From NCBI GenBank assembly GCA_032718475.1, contig JAUCBJ010007983.1, positions 1 through 43,329 on the forward strand: a DNA stretch of 43,329 bases. The letters run 5' to 3'. Of this stretch, positions 1 to 10,100 are shown piece by piece (position 1 is the first letter of the stretch; each line of letters opens with the position of its first letter). The notes under the pieces were generated by a model. That model did no database searches. It was not told the DNA's origin and was given only the letters and a program-made list of their open reading frames with translations. Position numbers and translations under genes: made by a program. This DNA comes from Nemertoderma westbladi (taxonomy: Eukaryota > Xenacoelomorpha > Nemertodermatida > Nemertodermatidae).

Positions 1-165
1 CTTCTGAGGTCCATGGACCCGTAACTGGACTACAGGAAATTCTCGGATTCCTACATTGGAAGTTGGTGCTTTCCACGATGGTTGTCGCTCAGAAGTAGTT
101 AGAGTGAAGTCGCTGTCTGTATCTTTTTCATATGTGAGTGCTCGATACACTGCGGTATTTATCAT
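1..165 (-). CDS. BEL/Pao pol, first 55 codons (partial, runs off left edge)
   Basis: An open frame begins with an ATG whose last two bases and the next base form the TGA stop of the preceding gag frame (ATGA overlap, positions 165-162). It stays open to the window edge. Seen: 55 codons without a stop, one frame (-1) away from gag, in the place where the pol polyprotein (protease, reverse transcriptase, RNase H, integrase) starts in this superfamily. No protease motif is reached inside the window, so the pol identity is inferred from position. Translation could occur by stop-restart at ATGA or by -1 frameshifting. I see no canonical slippery heptamer just before the stop. Alternatively a single-base change separated gag and pol in this copy. 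Confidence 0.5.
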   Translation of the reverse strand, partial: MINTAVYRALTYEKDTDSDFTLTTSERQPSWKAPTSNVGIREFPVVQLRVHGPQK

Positions 166-1958
166 GTACAGGATTCGTTTTCGTCGGAGAACTCGTCCGT
201 ATAGAATCCTTCCATCTCAGATTGATCAGTGTCGTTCACATCACTGAATTGGACATGTAGTTCGGAATCACTTACCTGATTAGGACTATTTCGATCGAAT
301 TCAGCGTGCAACAAGATATGATGTTTCGCACCACACTTTGCACACCTTATGTCTGAGTAACAGGTTCGCCGTTGATGTCCTTGTCTGAGGCAATTATAAC
401 ACAACCGCTTGTCCCACATGACTTCACGTCTCTCAGTTAATGATTTCTTTAGAAATTCATCACACATATTCAAGCGATGGGTCCCATCACATAGCGCACA
501 TTTTGGTTTGATGTTACTCACCTTAATCTGAGTCACATTGTGTACACTTGCCTTTTCTTCGGGCTTTCTCACCTGAATTCTCTTGGGAGACGTAGGAGGA
601 GTTTTTCTTACCTGTTCTCTCCTGTCATTTGTTCGAGACTTGAATTTACTTACCTGATCTTTAGGCATTTTATTTACGTAATAAGATCTCTCAGTGTCTT
701 TCCCGCTATCTTCTCCTTGAGAAGTCTGGCTTTCACCGTCGTCTGTATAACACACTGGTGTTACCTTTCTCCTAGAGACGGGTTTTTCACTTACCTTGTT
801 TTCCGGTGTCTTCTCTCTGGACAGTTTCAGGAGCTGTAATTTCACTTCTCCATCTAGGAATGACATGAGATCAGCCATGGTAGGGTCTCGTCGTTGTTGT
901 TCCATCATATATAACACTTTCTTATCCCAGCGTGTACCTACTCCACCTTTCGGTAAAGTAGAAGCCACTGCTCTAATAACCATAGTGTTCTGATACTCAT
1001 GAGACTTACCTAGCCAATCTAATTGTCTGCAGATCTCCTGGATCTCATCGGAAAACTCGATAATCCCGCTGCTAATAAACTTTCGGGGCGCTACCAACTT
1101 TGCATACAAATACCCAGCGATGTTATTCCTATTACCATACCTGATGTTTAGTGTATCCCAAACTTGTCTTAATCCGTCTGGATGTCCAATAAACTTTAAC
1201 GCCATTAACTTGGGAGATCCTTCCAAGCACTCGATGAGGTATCTAAGTTTTTCTCCATTAGATAGTACAGAGTTCTGTATGTTATCTTTGTAATATTCAT
1301 TAAAAGGTAACCATTTCATCTCATCTCCATTGAACTTGACGATCTCTCCCACCTTTACCGCTTGCCGGGCTTCGGTTCTAGCCATTTGATGCGTAAAACT
1401 TTCTTGGGCCATCGTGTTATTTAATATCGAGTTATCGGTATATAAATTTCTCGGATTATGATCAGGTCTATAGGGAATGTCATTATCAACAGGTCTATAA
1501 TTACCCTTAATAGGGTTCACTATAGGAGTTTCTACTTCGCTAGCAGTATAGATGCGTGTAGGCTCCACACCTTGCGCATGAGATACTTCAGACCTAACAG
1601 GTTGACACATTGTTACAGGGGGTGGTGGTATACCCCTTTGTGTATTTACTAATTTATCGCGTTCTAGCGCGATACTTTGCTGCACTTCTTGCAACTCAAG
1701 CCTACTTTCCCTTACTGTGCCCTTGAATTGCTGAACCGTCTCCTGCATCTGCCCGAGCAGGAGATCCATCCCCCGCCGTCTCTCGTCCACCCATTCGACC
1801 GCCAAAGCGGGAGTCGCCAACGTTGTAGCGGGCGGACGAGGGACCACGGGCGACAAATCAGGAATATTTCGCTCGGGGTCCAGGACCTGAACTGTCTCCT
1901 GGGCAGTTCTACTGGGCACAGGTAGCTTAGTGCTATGTAGAGGGAATTTAGGGTAGCT
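162..1958 (-). CDS. gag: BEL/Pao gag, C-terminal part (DUF1759-like domain plus zinc knuckles)
   Basis: This frame encodes the capsid/nucleocapsid part of the Gag of a BEL/Pao retrotransposon, which would package element RNA in cytoplasmic particles. Residue numbers count from the GTG codon at 1919. A DUF1759-like region spans about 195-350 and includes KFNGDEMKWLPFNEYY and RQLDWLGKSHEYQN. A cysteine/histidine cluster follows: CALC with C486, then CYNC at 507-510 with H515 and C520, then CAKC at 526-529 with HH. This is the usual BEL/Pao order. The frame is open from a stop at 1959-1961 but has no ATG near its start; the first Met lies about 50 codons in. It overlaps the upstream frame by about 247 nt and is -1 relative to it, so it probably continues that protein by frameshift or was split by an indel. 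No internal stop suggests a fairly young copy. Confidence 0.85.
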   Translation of the reverse strand, partial: SYPKFPLHSTKLPVPSRTAQETVQVLDPERNIPDLSPVVPRPPATTLATPALAVEWVDERRRGMDLLLGQMQETVQQFKGTVRESRLELQEVQQSIALERDKLVNTQRGIPPPPVTMCQPVRSEVSHAQGVEPTRIYTASEVETPIVNPIKGNYRPVDNDIPYRPDHNPRNLYTDNSILNNTMAQESFTHQMARTEARQAVKVGEIVKFNGDEMKWLPFNEYYKDNIQNSVLSNGEKLRYLIECLEGSPKLMALKFIGHPDGLRQVWDTLNIRYGNRNNIAGYLYAKLVAPRKFISSGIIEFSDEIQEICRQLDWLGKSHEYQNTMVIRAVASTLPKGGVGTRWDKKVLYMMEQQRRDPTMADLMSFLDGEVKLQLLKLSREKTPENKVSEKPVSRRKVTPVCYTDDGESQTSQGEDSGKDTERSYYVNKMPKDQVSKFKSRTNDRREQVRKTPPTSPKRIQVRKPEEKASVHNVTQIKVSNIKPKCALCDGTHRLNMCDEFLKKSLTERREVMWDKRLCYNCLRQGHQRRTCYSDIRCAKCGAKHHILLHAEFDRNSPNQVSDSELHVQFSDVNDTDQSEMEGFYTDEFSDENESCT

Positions 1959-3646
1959 TTAGGGAGCACAGGTGTGTCTATCACCGAAGGGGTGATTTCA
2001 AAAACAGGCCTAATTATTTCAGGCTCATCTACTATAGTAGGGAGTCTTTCTATTTTAATTATTTGGTCTGTGGGCTCTGTACTACCTAAGTTGGTGTTAT
2101 TTAGTTGCCTTCTAACAGCTGGAGGCAAATCAGGCAATTTCTGACGGTGGAATGTTCTTTTACGTCTGCTTAGACGAGATCTATTTCCTTTGCCTTCAGT
2201 GTCGGTGGTATCGCCTTCCTCAGATGATGTATATCCCTGTCTTTTGGGAGTAGATCGATTCATCATCTGCATATTGCTAGCTGTTAACTGTTTATTTATG
2301 CAGTCTTGATTCTCCTGAATGTTTTCCAATTCTAACTGGGTGATTTCTTCAGTCGCTCTCCTTTCTGCTTCTGCTACTGCCTCTGCCACTTTTCTTTCCG
2401 CTTCGGCCTCTGCCGCTGCCGCCTTTCTTTCCGCTTCTGCCGATGCCACTGCTGCTGCTACTGCCGCTGCCTTTCTGTCTTCTATACGTTTTTTCTTAAC
2501 CCTTTCCTCTTGATCTCTAGCGATGCGTAGTTGTTCATCGAATTTAGCTTGGTTCGCCGCTAATCTATCCACATCAATTGCATCCAACACACGCTGGGCT
2601 CCTTCACTATTAGGGCTAAGTCCATCTAGCCTTCTCCTCAACTCTTCATCTCCCAAAAAACGCTGATAGTCTGACAGATAGATGTCAATGGCATCCCTCT
2701 TATGCGGTTTCTCTGCCGTCGCTTCACTTTCCACTTGGGAAAAAGTAGCGTCCGTTGATTCTCCATGGGTTGAGCGCTCCTCCAGCTGAGCTTTCCACTG
2801 AGCTGTTCCTTGAACCTGGCGACTCACTCGTTGAAACCAAGTCTTTACGGCAACTTGCAACGACGTGTCTTGTCTTCTTTTAGAAGCCTCTTCAAAGGCT
2901 GATAATATTAGCCTGATTCGCAGAATTCTTTCTCTAACTTGATAAAGCAGTTGTCCCTGCTCTTGAGGTCCTTTAGGTTGTTGAAACAGTTGTTTTTCTA
3001 CTCGCTCCATAGAGCTGAAGAATCCCTGTGCGTATCCGGCTGCGGACCTCTTCCACACAGCTGGATCGATGGTTTCTTTGGCTACTCCCATCCGGTGTAT
3101 GTCTTCCCAGGCAGCTTCTGATAAATCAAACGGAAGTCCGGGTCCGGGGAAGTTCCATTGCGACTCGACCATAGATTTCAGTTCTTCCTTTGTGTATCCC
3201 GCATAACTATCTTTAGTTGAGCGCTTACTTCTCGCCCAATCGATCTGGTGTTCTTCCACCGCGATCAATAGCCTAGTGAGTACGGCTGCAGGAAGGATGA
3301 GAAGGGGATCCGAATAAACCGCATCCGTCATCCTTGCTCCGCGTTCGGGTGTCAGTTCTACAGTATCTTCACTACTGGAGCTGTCGGGCCGCTGAGAAAT
3401 AAGTTCTTGGCTCGCGGGTTGTTGCTGTTCCGCTGCTTCTTGGTCCCGCTTGACCTGAGCTCGAGTGCCTATGATAGACCTACGATGTTGGACCAGCCTA
3501 GGTTCTGTTATTACTACTGGAGGGATGACCTTCCTCACAGTGGGAGGTGAACTGAACTTAGGTGTAGACGGTTCTACACCTTTATCTGAGTCGCAGATAG
3601 TTACATCTAATAAACTGTCTGACAGGTTCTGCTTAGTATCAGACAT
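1712..3646 (-). CDS. BEL/Pao element N-terminal gag-like protein
   Basis: A 644-codon frame starting at an ATG with an AAAC context (3646-3644) lies directly upstream of the DUF1759/zinc-knuckle frame. Seen: an acidic Ser-rich N-terminus; a helical middle with a WNFPGPGLPFDLSEAAWEDI stretch near residues 165-190; a long Ala/Glu/Lys-rich predicted coiled coil at about 377-442; then a basic segment around 490. The last ~80 residues are Trp/Arg-rich and are the wrong-frame shadow of the next gag frame, so the genuine protein probably leaves this frame between 1958 and about 1850. I do not recognise the N-terminal domain. Its position and shared strand make it the N-terminal part of Gag, with the coiled coil plausibly driving particle assembly. 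A separate ORF or a host gene captured by the element are less likely alternatives. Confidence 0.6.
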   Translation of the reverse strand: MSDTKQNLSDSLLDVTICDSDKGVEPSTPKFSSPPTVRKVIPPVVITEPRLVQHRRSIIGTRAQVKRDQEAAEQQQPASQELISQRPDSSSSEDTVELTPERGARMTDAVYSDPLLILPAAVLTRLLIAVEEHQIDWARSKRSTKDSYAGYTKEELKSMVESQWNFPGPGLPFDLSEAAWEDIHRMGVAKETIDPAVWKRSAAGYAQGFFSSMERVEKQLFQQPKGPQEQGQLLYQVRERILRIRLILSAFEEASKRRQDTSLQVAVKTWFQRVSRQVQGTAQWKAQLEERSTHGESTDATFSQVESEATAEKPHKRDAIDIYLSDYQRFLGDEELRRRLDGLSPNSEGAQRVLDAIDVDRLAANQAKFDEQLRIARDQEERVKKKRIEDRKAAAVAAAVASAEAERKAAAAEAEAERKVAEAVAEAERRATEEITQLELENIQENQDCINKQLTASNMQMMNRSTPKRQGYTSSEEGDTTDTEGKGNRSRLSRRKRTFHRQKLPDLPPAVRRQLNNTNLGSTEPTDQIIKIERLPTIVDEPEIIRPVFEITPSVIDTPVLPKATLNSLYIALSYLCPVELPRRQFRSWTPSEIFLICRPWSLVRPLQRWRLPLWRSNGWTRDGGGWISCSGRCRRRFSNSRAQ

Positions 3647-3782
3647 GTTTGTTTACACAGTTGAATGTCTACCGCTATATTACAGTCTAAGCAAGTCTAG
3701 TAATTCAGTGTTAACTGCTAGCCTAGTAATTAATTACCGATACTGCTACTCAGTGTAGCGTGATATATATATAATATATTAG

Positions 3783-4031
3783 AATACCGGTATGCTTATA
3801 GTATATATAACTATATAAGTATTATTACAGACTAGGTTTATCACAGAATACCGGTATAATTTTAGCACAAATATATATAAATATATAATAGGCCTATCGG
3901 GAATACCGGTATACAGCTTACAGTTTGCAGTATATATAATTCTGGACTAGAATTAATTACAAGTACCGGTATAATTTCAGCCTAAATTTATAGAAATAAA
4001 GATAATAGGCCTATCGTAAATACCGGTATAT
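3783..4031. repeat. ATACCGGTAT-containing leader repeats (~118-bp period)
   Basis: ACCGGT-centred palindromes, mostly inside TACCGGTAT, occur five times about 55-63 bp apart, starting near 3785, 3848, 3904, 3964 and 4021. A longer unit of about 118 bp is visible from AATAGGCCTATCG at about 3888 and 4006 (GGCCTATCG begins at 3891 and 4009). Intervening DNA is rich in TATATA. The cluster lies just upstream of the gag ATG on the minus strand, so it belongs to the element's leader or LTR. A regulatory role is possible but not shown. Confidence 0.7.
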
Positions 4032-4968
4032 CAATTATTTTAAATAATTGAATTTCTGAATTTTAGGGTTACTTGGTTACTTTACTTACTTGGTTACCGT
4101 TATTTGAGCAGTAGTCCAACTGATATTGAGACCTAATTGTTGTATGGCAGGCCTACTATTTATAAATCGTTAGATTTGATTTATAAGATATATATACCCG
4201 TTTTAATGGGTTTTGTCAATGTTTGAAATAAATGTTATTATTTCTGGGGAGTAATCACTACACAAAGCGGTGCGCTTTCAGTGAAGTGTTACTTATAGGA
4301 CACTAAAACAAATAATTCTAATTTACCTAAGTTACTTAATACTACAAATTACGTACAATTCGGGTGAGATTACAATCTCTAAATAAACACAAAAATTTAC
4401 AAAAAACACAAAATACAAATTTTCAGGGTAATTTTACAAGGAGTCTACAAACCAGCCTAACAAAGGGTTAGAAATCTGGTTATTACAACGGACAGGGTAC
4501 TGCGGTATTTGAAAATAATACGTAGTAGTAAATACACTGCGTTGTCCAGATAGGAAAATACCACCGCCTGACGACCTATAGCCGTATCGCTATAGGTACT
4601 ACGTTATGTATCACGGAGTGTTCCTACCTAGAAGTTAATAGAGCTAATCGAACGTGCCTATCAACCACTTTACAACACAAATATAATGTCTACACTAATT
4701 ACTTTCGGAAAGCACTGTACACTAAACCCTAAATTACGTACGAGTACTTGTACAACATATAATCAGTAGTTAAATATACTTGAACAGTTAAAAGAACCAC
4801 GGCATCTGCTGGAGTGACCGGTGCACAAAATCACCAGTCTTTACCTACGCCAAGCAGCCCGTGTAGTACCGGGGTTAGTTTAACTATAACGGTATGTATA
4901 ACAAACACAATTATTGTAGGAACAAACTTGGGGAATGAATGTTGCGAATAATCGCATAAACTCTGAAT

Positions 4969-5545
4969 AATAAATATTACGCTACGCGTACAAACCACTC
5001 AAACAAAATGCAGACCAAATACTGACAGACTACCATCAAGCCTAAACAAACTACGGTATATGCAGACTCCGAAATGATTAGGTAGTATGCGTTCTAACTC
5101 AGTAGTACGACTTATTCTTTAGTTGGGGGTTTACCTTACAGCAATGGCTGCCCCTACTTCCTAACCGTTCTTTATCGGACAGATGCTTTACACACACCGA
5201 AATCCGTTCAGACCTAATAACAGCCAGACAACTATCCAGCCTACAAATTATCTAAATAAATATTATACGCTACCTGTACAGACTACACAAACAAAGTACA
5301 GACTAAACGATGGCAGACTACTCTCAAGCCTAAATAAACTACAGGACATGCAGACTCCGAAATGATTAGGTAGTATGCGTTCTAACCCAGTAGTACGACT
5401 TATTCTTTAGTTGGGGGTTTACCTTACAGCTTTGGCTGCCCCTACTTCCTAACCGTTCTTTATCGGACAGGTGACCTACACACACTGCAATCCGTTCAGA
5501 CTTAACAGCAATCAGACAACAGTTCAACCTACAAATTGTCTGTAC
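4969..5545. repeat. 288-bp tandem duplication in the presumed LTR/leader
   Basis: Two diverged copies lie head to tail: GACTCCGAAATGATTAGG begins at 5065 and again at 5353. A nearly identical ~110-bp core (5065-5185 and 5353-5472) includes TTAGTTGGGGGTTTACC. Flanking parts are more diverged. Internal tandem duplications are common in retrotransposon LTRs and leaders. Here it supports, but does not prove, that this stretch is control sequence of the BEL/Pao element. Confidence 0.8.
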
Positions 5546-5664
5546 AATCTGATCAGGCTTACACGCCTTCTGTTCAATACTAGCCTACAAACAAATAAAA
5601 CTGACAGAAATAAGTAAGCTCCAAAAGAAACAAGGGGTGTACAGTCCCTAATCTCTTAAACAGC

Positions 5665-5862
5665 CTACCGGTATACAATAATCAAATCGAATAATACTAA
5701 TGTACTTATACGGGAAGTACCGGTTAGGACAGTTAGGCCTACGGACCTACAGAAGTACCGGTTCTGGCAGTTGGACCTACGGCAGTACCGGTTCTGGCAG
5801 TTGGGCCTACTGACCTACAGATGTACCGTTTAGGTTTACCGGTTGACCGGTACTTTCAACTT
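5665..5862. repeat. ACCGGT-rich short tandem cluster
   Basis: Several copies of GTACCGGTTCTGGCAGTTGG-like sequence with CCTAC linkers run through 5717-5860. They are preceded by TACCGGTATAC at 5666 and followed by TTTACCGGTTGACCGGTACT. The period is variable, about 30-45 bp. It lies at the right end of the presumed element leader and shares the ACCGGT core with the 3783-4031 cluster. Confidence 0.65.
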
Positions 5863-5869
5863 TATTGCT

Positions 5870-7110
5870 TACTGCAATAAAGAAGATATATCCGTTATTG
5901 TTCGCGCTTTCAGACCCTTGGCAGTTTAACCCGCCAAATTAGGATGTCTTTTAGATAATAAATCACTTTTAGCCTATGACAAGTATTTGATTCACTACAC
6001 TAGTCGAAACCAATCTGTGCGCGATCATTCACCCGCTGGATATACCCGGGAGATTGGGTTCGACGGCTTAATCTTATTGCTATGTAAGCCTAATGTATTA
6101 TTCGACTGACAGTATTATATAATCTCTGACAATATTATTCACCTTCGGGAAATATGAACAGTTCCTTTAGGACGTGGCGCTCTATCTATATAAACAGAGT
6201 TATGACTTAAACTACTCACAACGATATGGCTTAGTTATAATTCACATATATGGCGCATTCTTTAGGAAATGCTTCGTTATCAGTCTCACTCATACACAAT
6301 GCTGCACAATACTGCACACTAATCTGCCGATCTTCACTGATTTTAGTTACATATAAAAGGAACACGGACCGACTCATGTAGGGTCTATCAAATAACATTA
6401 GATTCACTTCAAACCACTTTAACATAAGTCACAATCGTTATATATAACCTTTCTCTCTTACCTTCGGTATATCAAGAATATTGGGTTTCGGGGTTATTTA
6501 TCGTTATTCCAAATATAATAATTCATCAACCATATTATGAAGGACCGACAGTAAATAGCAGTATAACAATATAAAGTATGCACAGTGTTTGATTAGGTAT
6601 GGTATGTTATGATTTGAGTTGAGTTGAGTTGCACAGTGATTCAGTGTGATAACGGATATATGTCCTTATAATTAAGCCTACTAGTGTTAGGCTAAAACAG
6701 AAAAGCACAAAATATTTCCAAGCCGCTCTCTCCTGGCTCAGGACTGAATGTAAACACTGCACATAAAGCATTACGTGATTTCTAGGAAATTTCTCTACAA
6801 GAGCCATAAAAATGCTCTGATTGGCTGACTGAACTGAGAGACGCCGTAGAACAAAGAAAATCAACACCTATGAATATCAGTTGTTAACCGTAGTCATAGT
6901 AACTACTGTTCAAGAGTAGCTATCACCCTTTGCGTCATGGAATTGCCATAGAATCATCAACTATGCCTTTCACAGTACACATACGGAGGAAATAGGTCTT
7001 AGATCCTCTAAAAAACACCGATACAGCAATAATACGGTCTCTTACACCTATTAAATCAACTACAGAGTATTTTAATGTAAAAGATAATAAAAATAACGGG
7101 GCAATTCAGC
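5870..7110. other. Non-coding AT-rich stretch, no gene seen
   Basis: Only short chance open frames occur here; the longest, 86 codons on the minus strand at 6607-6867, has no recognisable motif. A small GAGTT triplication lies near 6616-6630. The border between the BEL/Pao element and older host DNA probably lies in this stretch or shortly before it, but no terminal TG/CA pair with a target duplication could be fixed. A GGGTTCGAC at about 6056 resembles a tRNA B box but has no tRNA around it. Confidence 0.5.
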
Positions 7111-10100
7111 AAAGGCTTTTACAATGGTTATCAAAGGCTTTTAGAGGGATGGTTGGTTATCAAAGGCTTTTAGAGGGGTGGTTATCAAAGGCTTTTAGAG
7201 GGATGGTCATCAAAGGCTTTTAGAGGGATGGTCATCAAATGCTTTTAGAGGGATGGTTATCAAAGGCTTTTATATAGGGATGGTCATCAAAGGCTTTTAG
7301 AGGGATGGTCATCAAAGGATTTTATATAGGGATGGTCATCAAAGGATTTTATATAGGGATGGTCATCAAAGGCTTTTAGAGGGATGGTCATCAAAGGCTT
7401 TTAGAGGGATGTTCATCAAAGGATTTTATATAGGGATGGTCATCAAAGGATTTTATATAGGGATGGTCATCAAAGGCTTTTAGAGGGATGGTCATCAAAG
7501 GCTTTTAGAGGGATGGTCATCAAAGGCTTTTATATAGGGATGTTCATCAAAGGATTTTATATAGGGATGGTCATCAAAGGCTTTTAGAGGGATGGTCATC
7601 AAAGGCTTTTAGAGGGATGGTCATCAAAGGCTTTTAGAGGGATGGTCATCAAAGGCTTTTAGAGGGATGGTCATCAAAGGCTTTTAGAGGGATGGTCATC
7701 AAAGGCTTTTAGAGGGATGGTCATCAAAGGCTTTTATATAGGGATGTTCATCAAAGGATTTTATATAGGGATGGTCATCAAAGGATTTTATATAGGGATG
7801 GTCATCAAAGGCTTTTAGAGGGGTGGTCATCAAAGGCGTTTAGAGGGATGGTTGGTTATCAAAGGCTTTTATATAGGGATGGTCATCAAAGGCTTTTAGA
7901 GGGATGGTCATCAAAGGATTTTATATAGGGATGGTCATCAAAGGATTTTATATAGGGATGGTCATCAAAGGCTTTTAGAGGGATGGTCATCAAAGGCTTT
8001 TAGAGGGATGTTCATCAAAGGATTTTATATAGGGATGGTCATCAAAGGCTTTTAGAGGGATGTTTATCAAAGGATTTTATATAGGGATGGTCATCAAAGG
8101 ATTTTATATAGGGATGGTCATCAAAGGCTTTTAGAGGGATGGTCATCAAAGGCGTTTAGAGGGATGGTCATCAAAGGCTTTTAGAGGGGTGGTCATCAAA
8201 GGCTTTTATATAGGGATGTTCATCAAAGGATTTTATATAGGGATGGTCATCAAAGGCGTTTAGAGGGATGGTCATCAAAGGCTTTTAGAGGGATGGTCAT
8301 CAAAGGCTTTTAGAGGGACGGTCATCAAAGGCTTTTAGAGGGATGTTCATCAAAGGATTTTATATAGGGATGGTCATCAAAGGATTTTATATAGGGATGG
8401 TCATCAAAGGCTTTTAGAGGGATGGTCATCAAAGGCGTTTAGAGGGATGGTCATCAAAGGCTTTTAGAGGGATGTTCATCAAAGGATTTTATATAGGGAT
8501 GGTCATCAAAGGATTTTATATAGGGATGGTCATCAAAGGCTTTTAGAGGGATGGTCATCAAAGGCGTTTAGAGGGATGGTCATCAAAGGCTTTTATATAG
8601 GGATGTTCATCAAAGGATTTTATATAGGGATGGTCATCAAAGGCGTTTAGAGGGATGGTCATCAAAGGCTTTTAGAGGGGTGGTCATCAAAGGCTTTTAT
8701 ATAGGGATGTTTATCAAAGGATTTTATATAGGGATGGTCATCAAAGGCGTTTAGAGGGATGGTCATCAAAGGCTTTTAGAGGGGTGGTCATCAAAGGATT
8801 TTATATAGGGATGGTCATCAAAGGATTTTACCGGTATGGTCATCAAAGGCTTTTAGAGGGATGTTCATCAAAGGATTTTATATAGGGATGGTCATCAAAG
8901 GATTTTATATAGGGATGTTCATCAAAGGCTTTTAGAGGGATGGTCATCAAAGGCTTTTAGAGGGGTGGTCATCAAAGGCTTTTAGAGGGATGGTCATCAA
9001 AGGCTTTTAGAGGGATGTTCATCAAAGGATTTTATATAGGGATGGTCATCAAAGGATTTTATATAGGGATGGTCATCAAAGGCTTTTAGAGGGATGGTCA
9101 TCAAAGGCTTTTAGAGGGGTGGTCATCAAAGGCTTTTAGAGGGATGGTCATCAAAGGCTTTTAGAGGGATGGTCATCAAAGGCGTTTAGAGGGATGGTCA
9201 TCAAAGGCTTTTATATAGGGATGTTCATCAAAGGATTTTATATAGGGATGGTCATCAAAGGCTTTTAGAGGGATGGTCATCAAAGGCTTTTAGAGGGATG
9301 GTAGGCGTTTAGAGGGGTGGTCATCAAAGGCGTTTAGAGGGATGGTCATCAAAGGCTTTTAGAGGGATGGTCATCAAAGGCTTTTATATAGGGATGTTCA
9401 TCAAAGGATTTTATATAGGGATGGTCATCAAAGGATTTTATATAGGGATGGTCATCAAAGGCTTTTAGAGGGATGGTCATCAAAGGCGTTTAGAGGGATG
9501 GTTATCAAAGGCTTTTAGAGGGGTGGTCATCAAAGGCGTTTAGAGGGATGGTCATCAAAGGCTTTTAGAGGGGTGGTCATCAAAGGCGTTTAGAGGGATG
9601 GTCATCAAAGGCTTTTAGAGGGATGGTCATCAAAGGCTTTTAGAGGGATGGTCATCAAAGGCTTTTAGAGGGATGGTCATCAAAGGCGTTTAGAGGGATG
9701 GTCATCAAAGGCTTTTAGAGGGGTGGTCATCAAAGGCTTTTATATAGGGATGTTCATCAAAGGATTTTATATAGGGATGGTCATCAAAGGCTTTTACCGG
9801 TATGGTCATCAAAGGCTTTTAGAGGGATGGTCATCAAAGGCTTTTAGAGGGATGGTCATCAAAGGCTTTTAGAGGGATGTTCATCAAAGGATTTTATATA
9901 GGGATGGTCATCAAAGGATTTTATATAGGGATGGTCATCAAAGGCTTTTAGAGGGATGGTCATCAAAGGCGTTTAGAGGGATGGTCATCAAAGGCTTTTA
10001 TATAGGGATGTTCATCAAAGGATTTTATATAGGGATGGTCATCAAAGGCTTTTAGAGGGATGGTCATCAAAGGCGTTTAGAGGGATGGTCATCAAAGGCT

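Larger units (their letters stand above)
1..5870 (-). mobile_element. BEL/Pao LTR retrotransposon, left-truncated by window edge
   Basis: The element is read right to left: candidate LTR and leader in about 3650-5870, then gag (3646-162), then the start of pol. Pol, the 3' LTR and the left target-site copy lie outside the window. The right end given here is approximate. Without the second LTR I could not delimit the 5' LTR, and I found no convincing primer-binding site (a tRNA 3' end followed by CCA on the plus strand). The leader contains the repeats listed separately. Superfamily assignment rests on the DUF1759-like domain and the zinc-knuckle pattern. Confidence 0.7.

Noticed and set aside
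540-993. Plus-strand open frames opposite gag
   Set aside because: They are shadows of the minus-strand gag frame, whose domain content is clear.
3650-5870. Exact 5' LTR and primer-binding site of the BEL/Pao element
   Set aside because: Several TG...CA pairs exist, but no second LTR is in the window and no CCA-ended tRNA match was convincing, so no boundaries are claimed.
6040-6070. tRNA-like B box (GGGTTCGAC)
   Set aside because: No matching A box, acceptor stem or anticodon arm nearby on either strand.
6607-6867. 86-codon minus-strand frame
   Set aside because: No motif, low-complexity surroundings, and no splice sites or repeat support. Chance frame.
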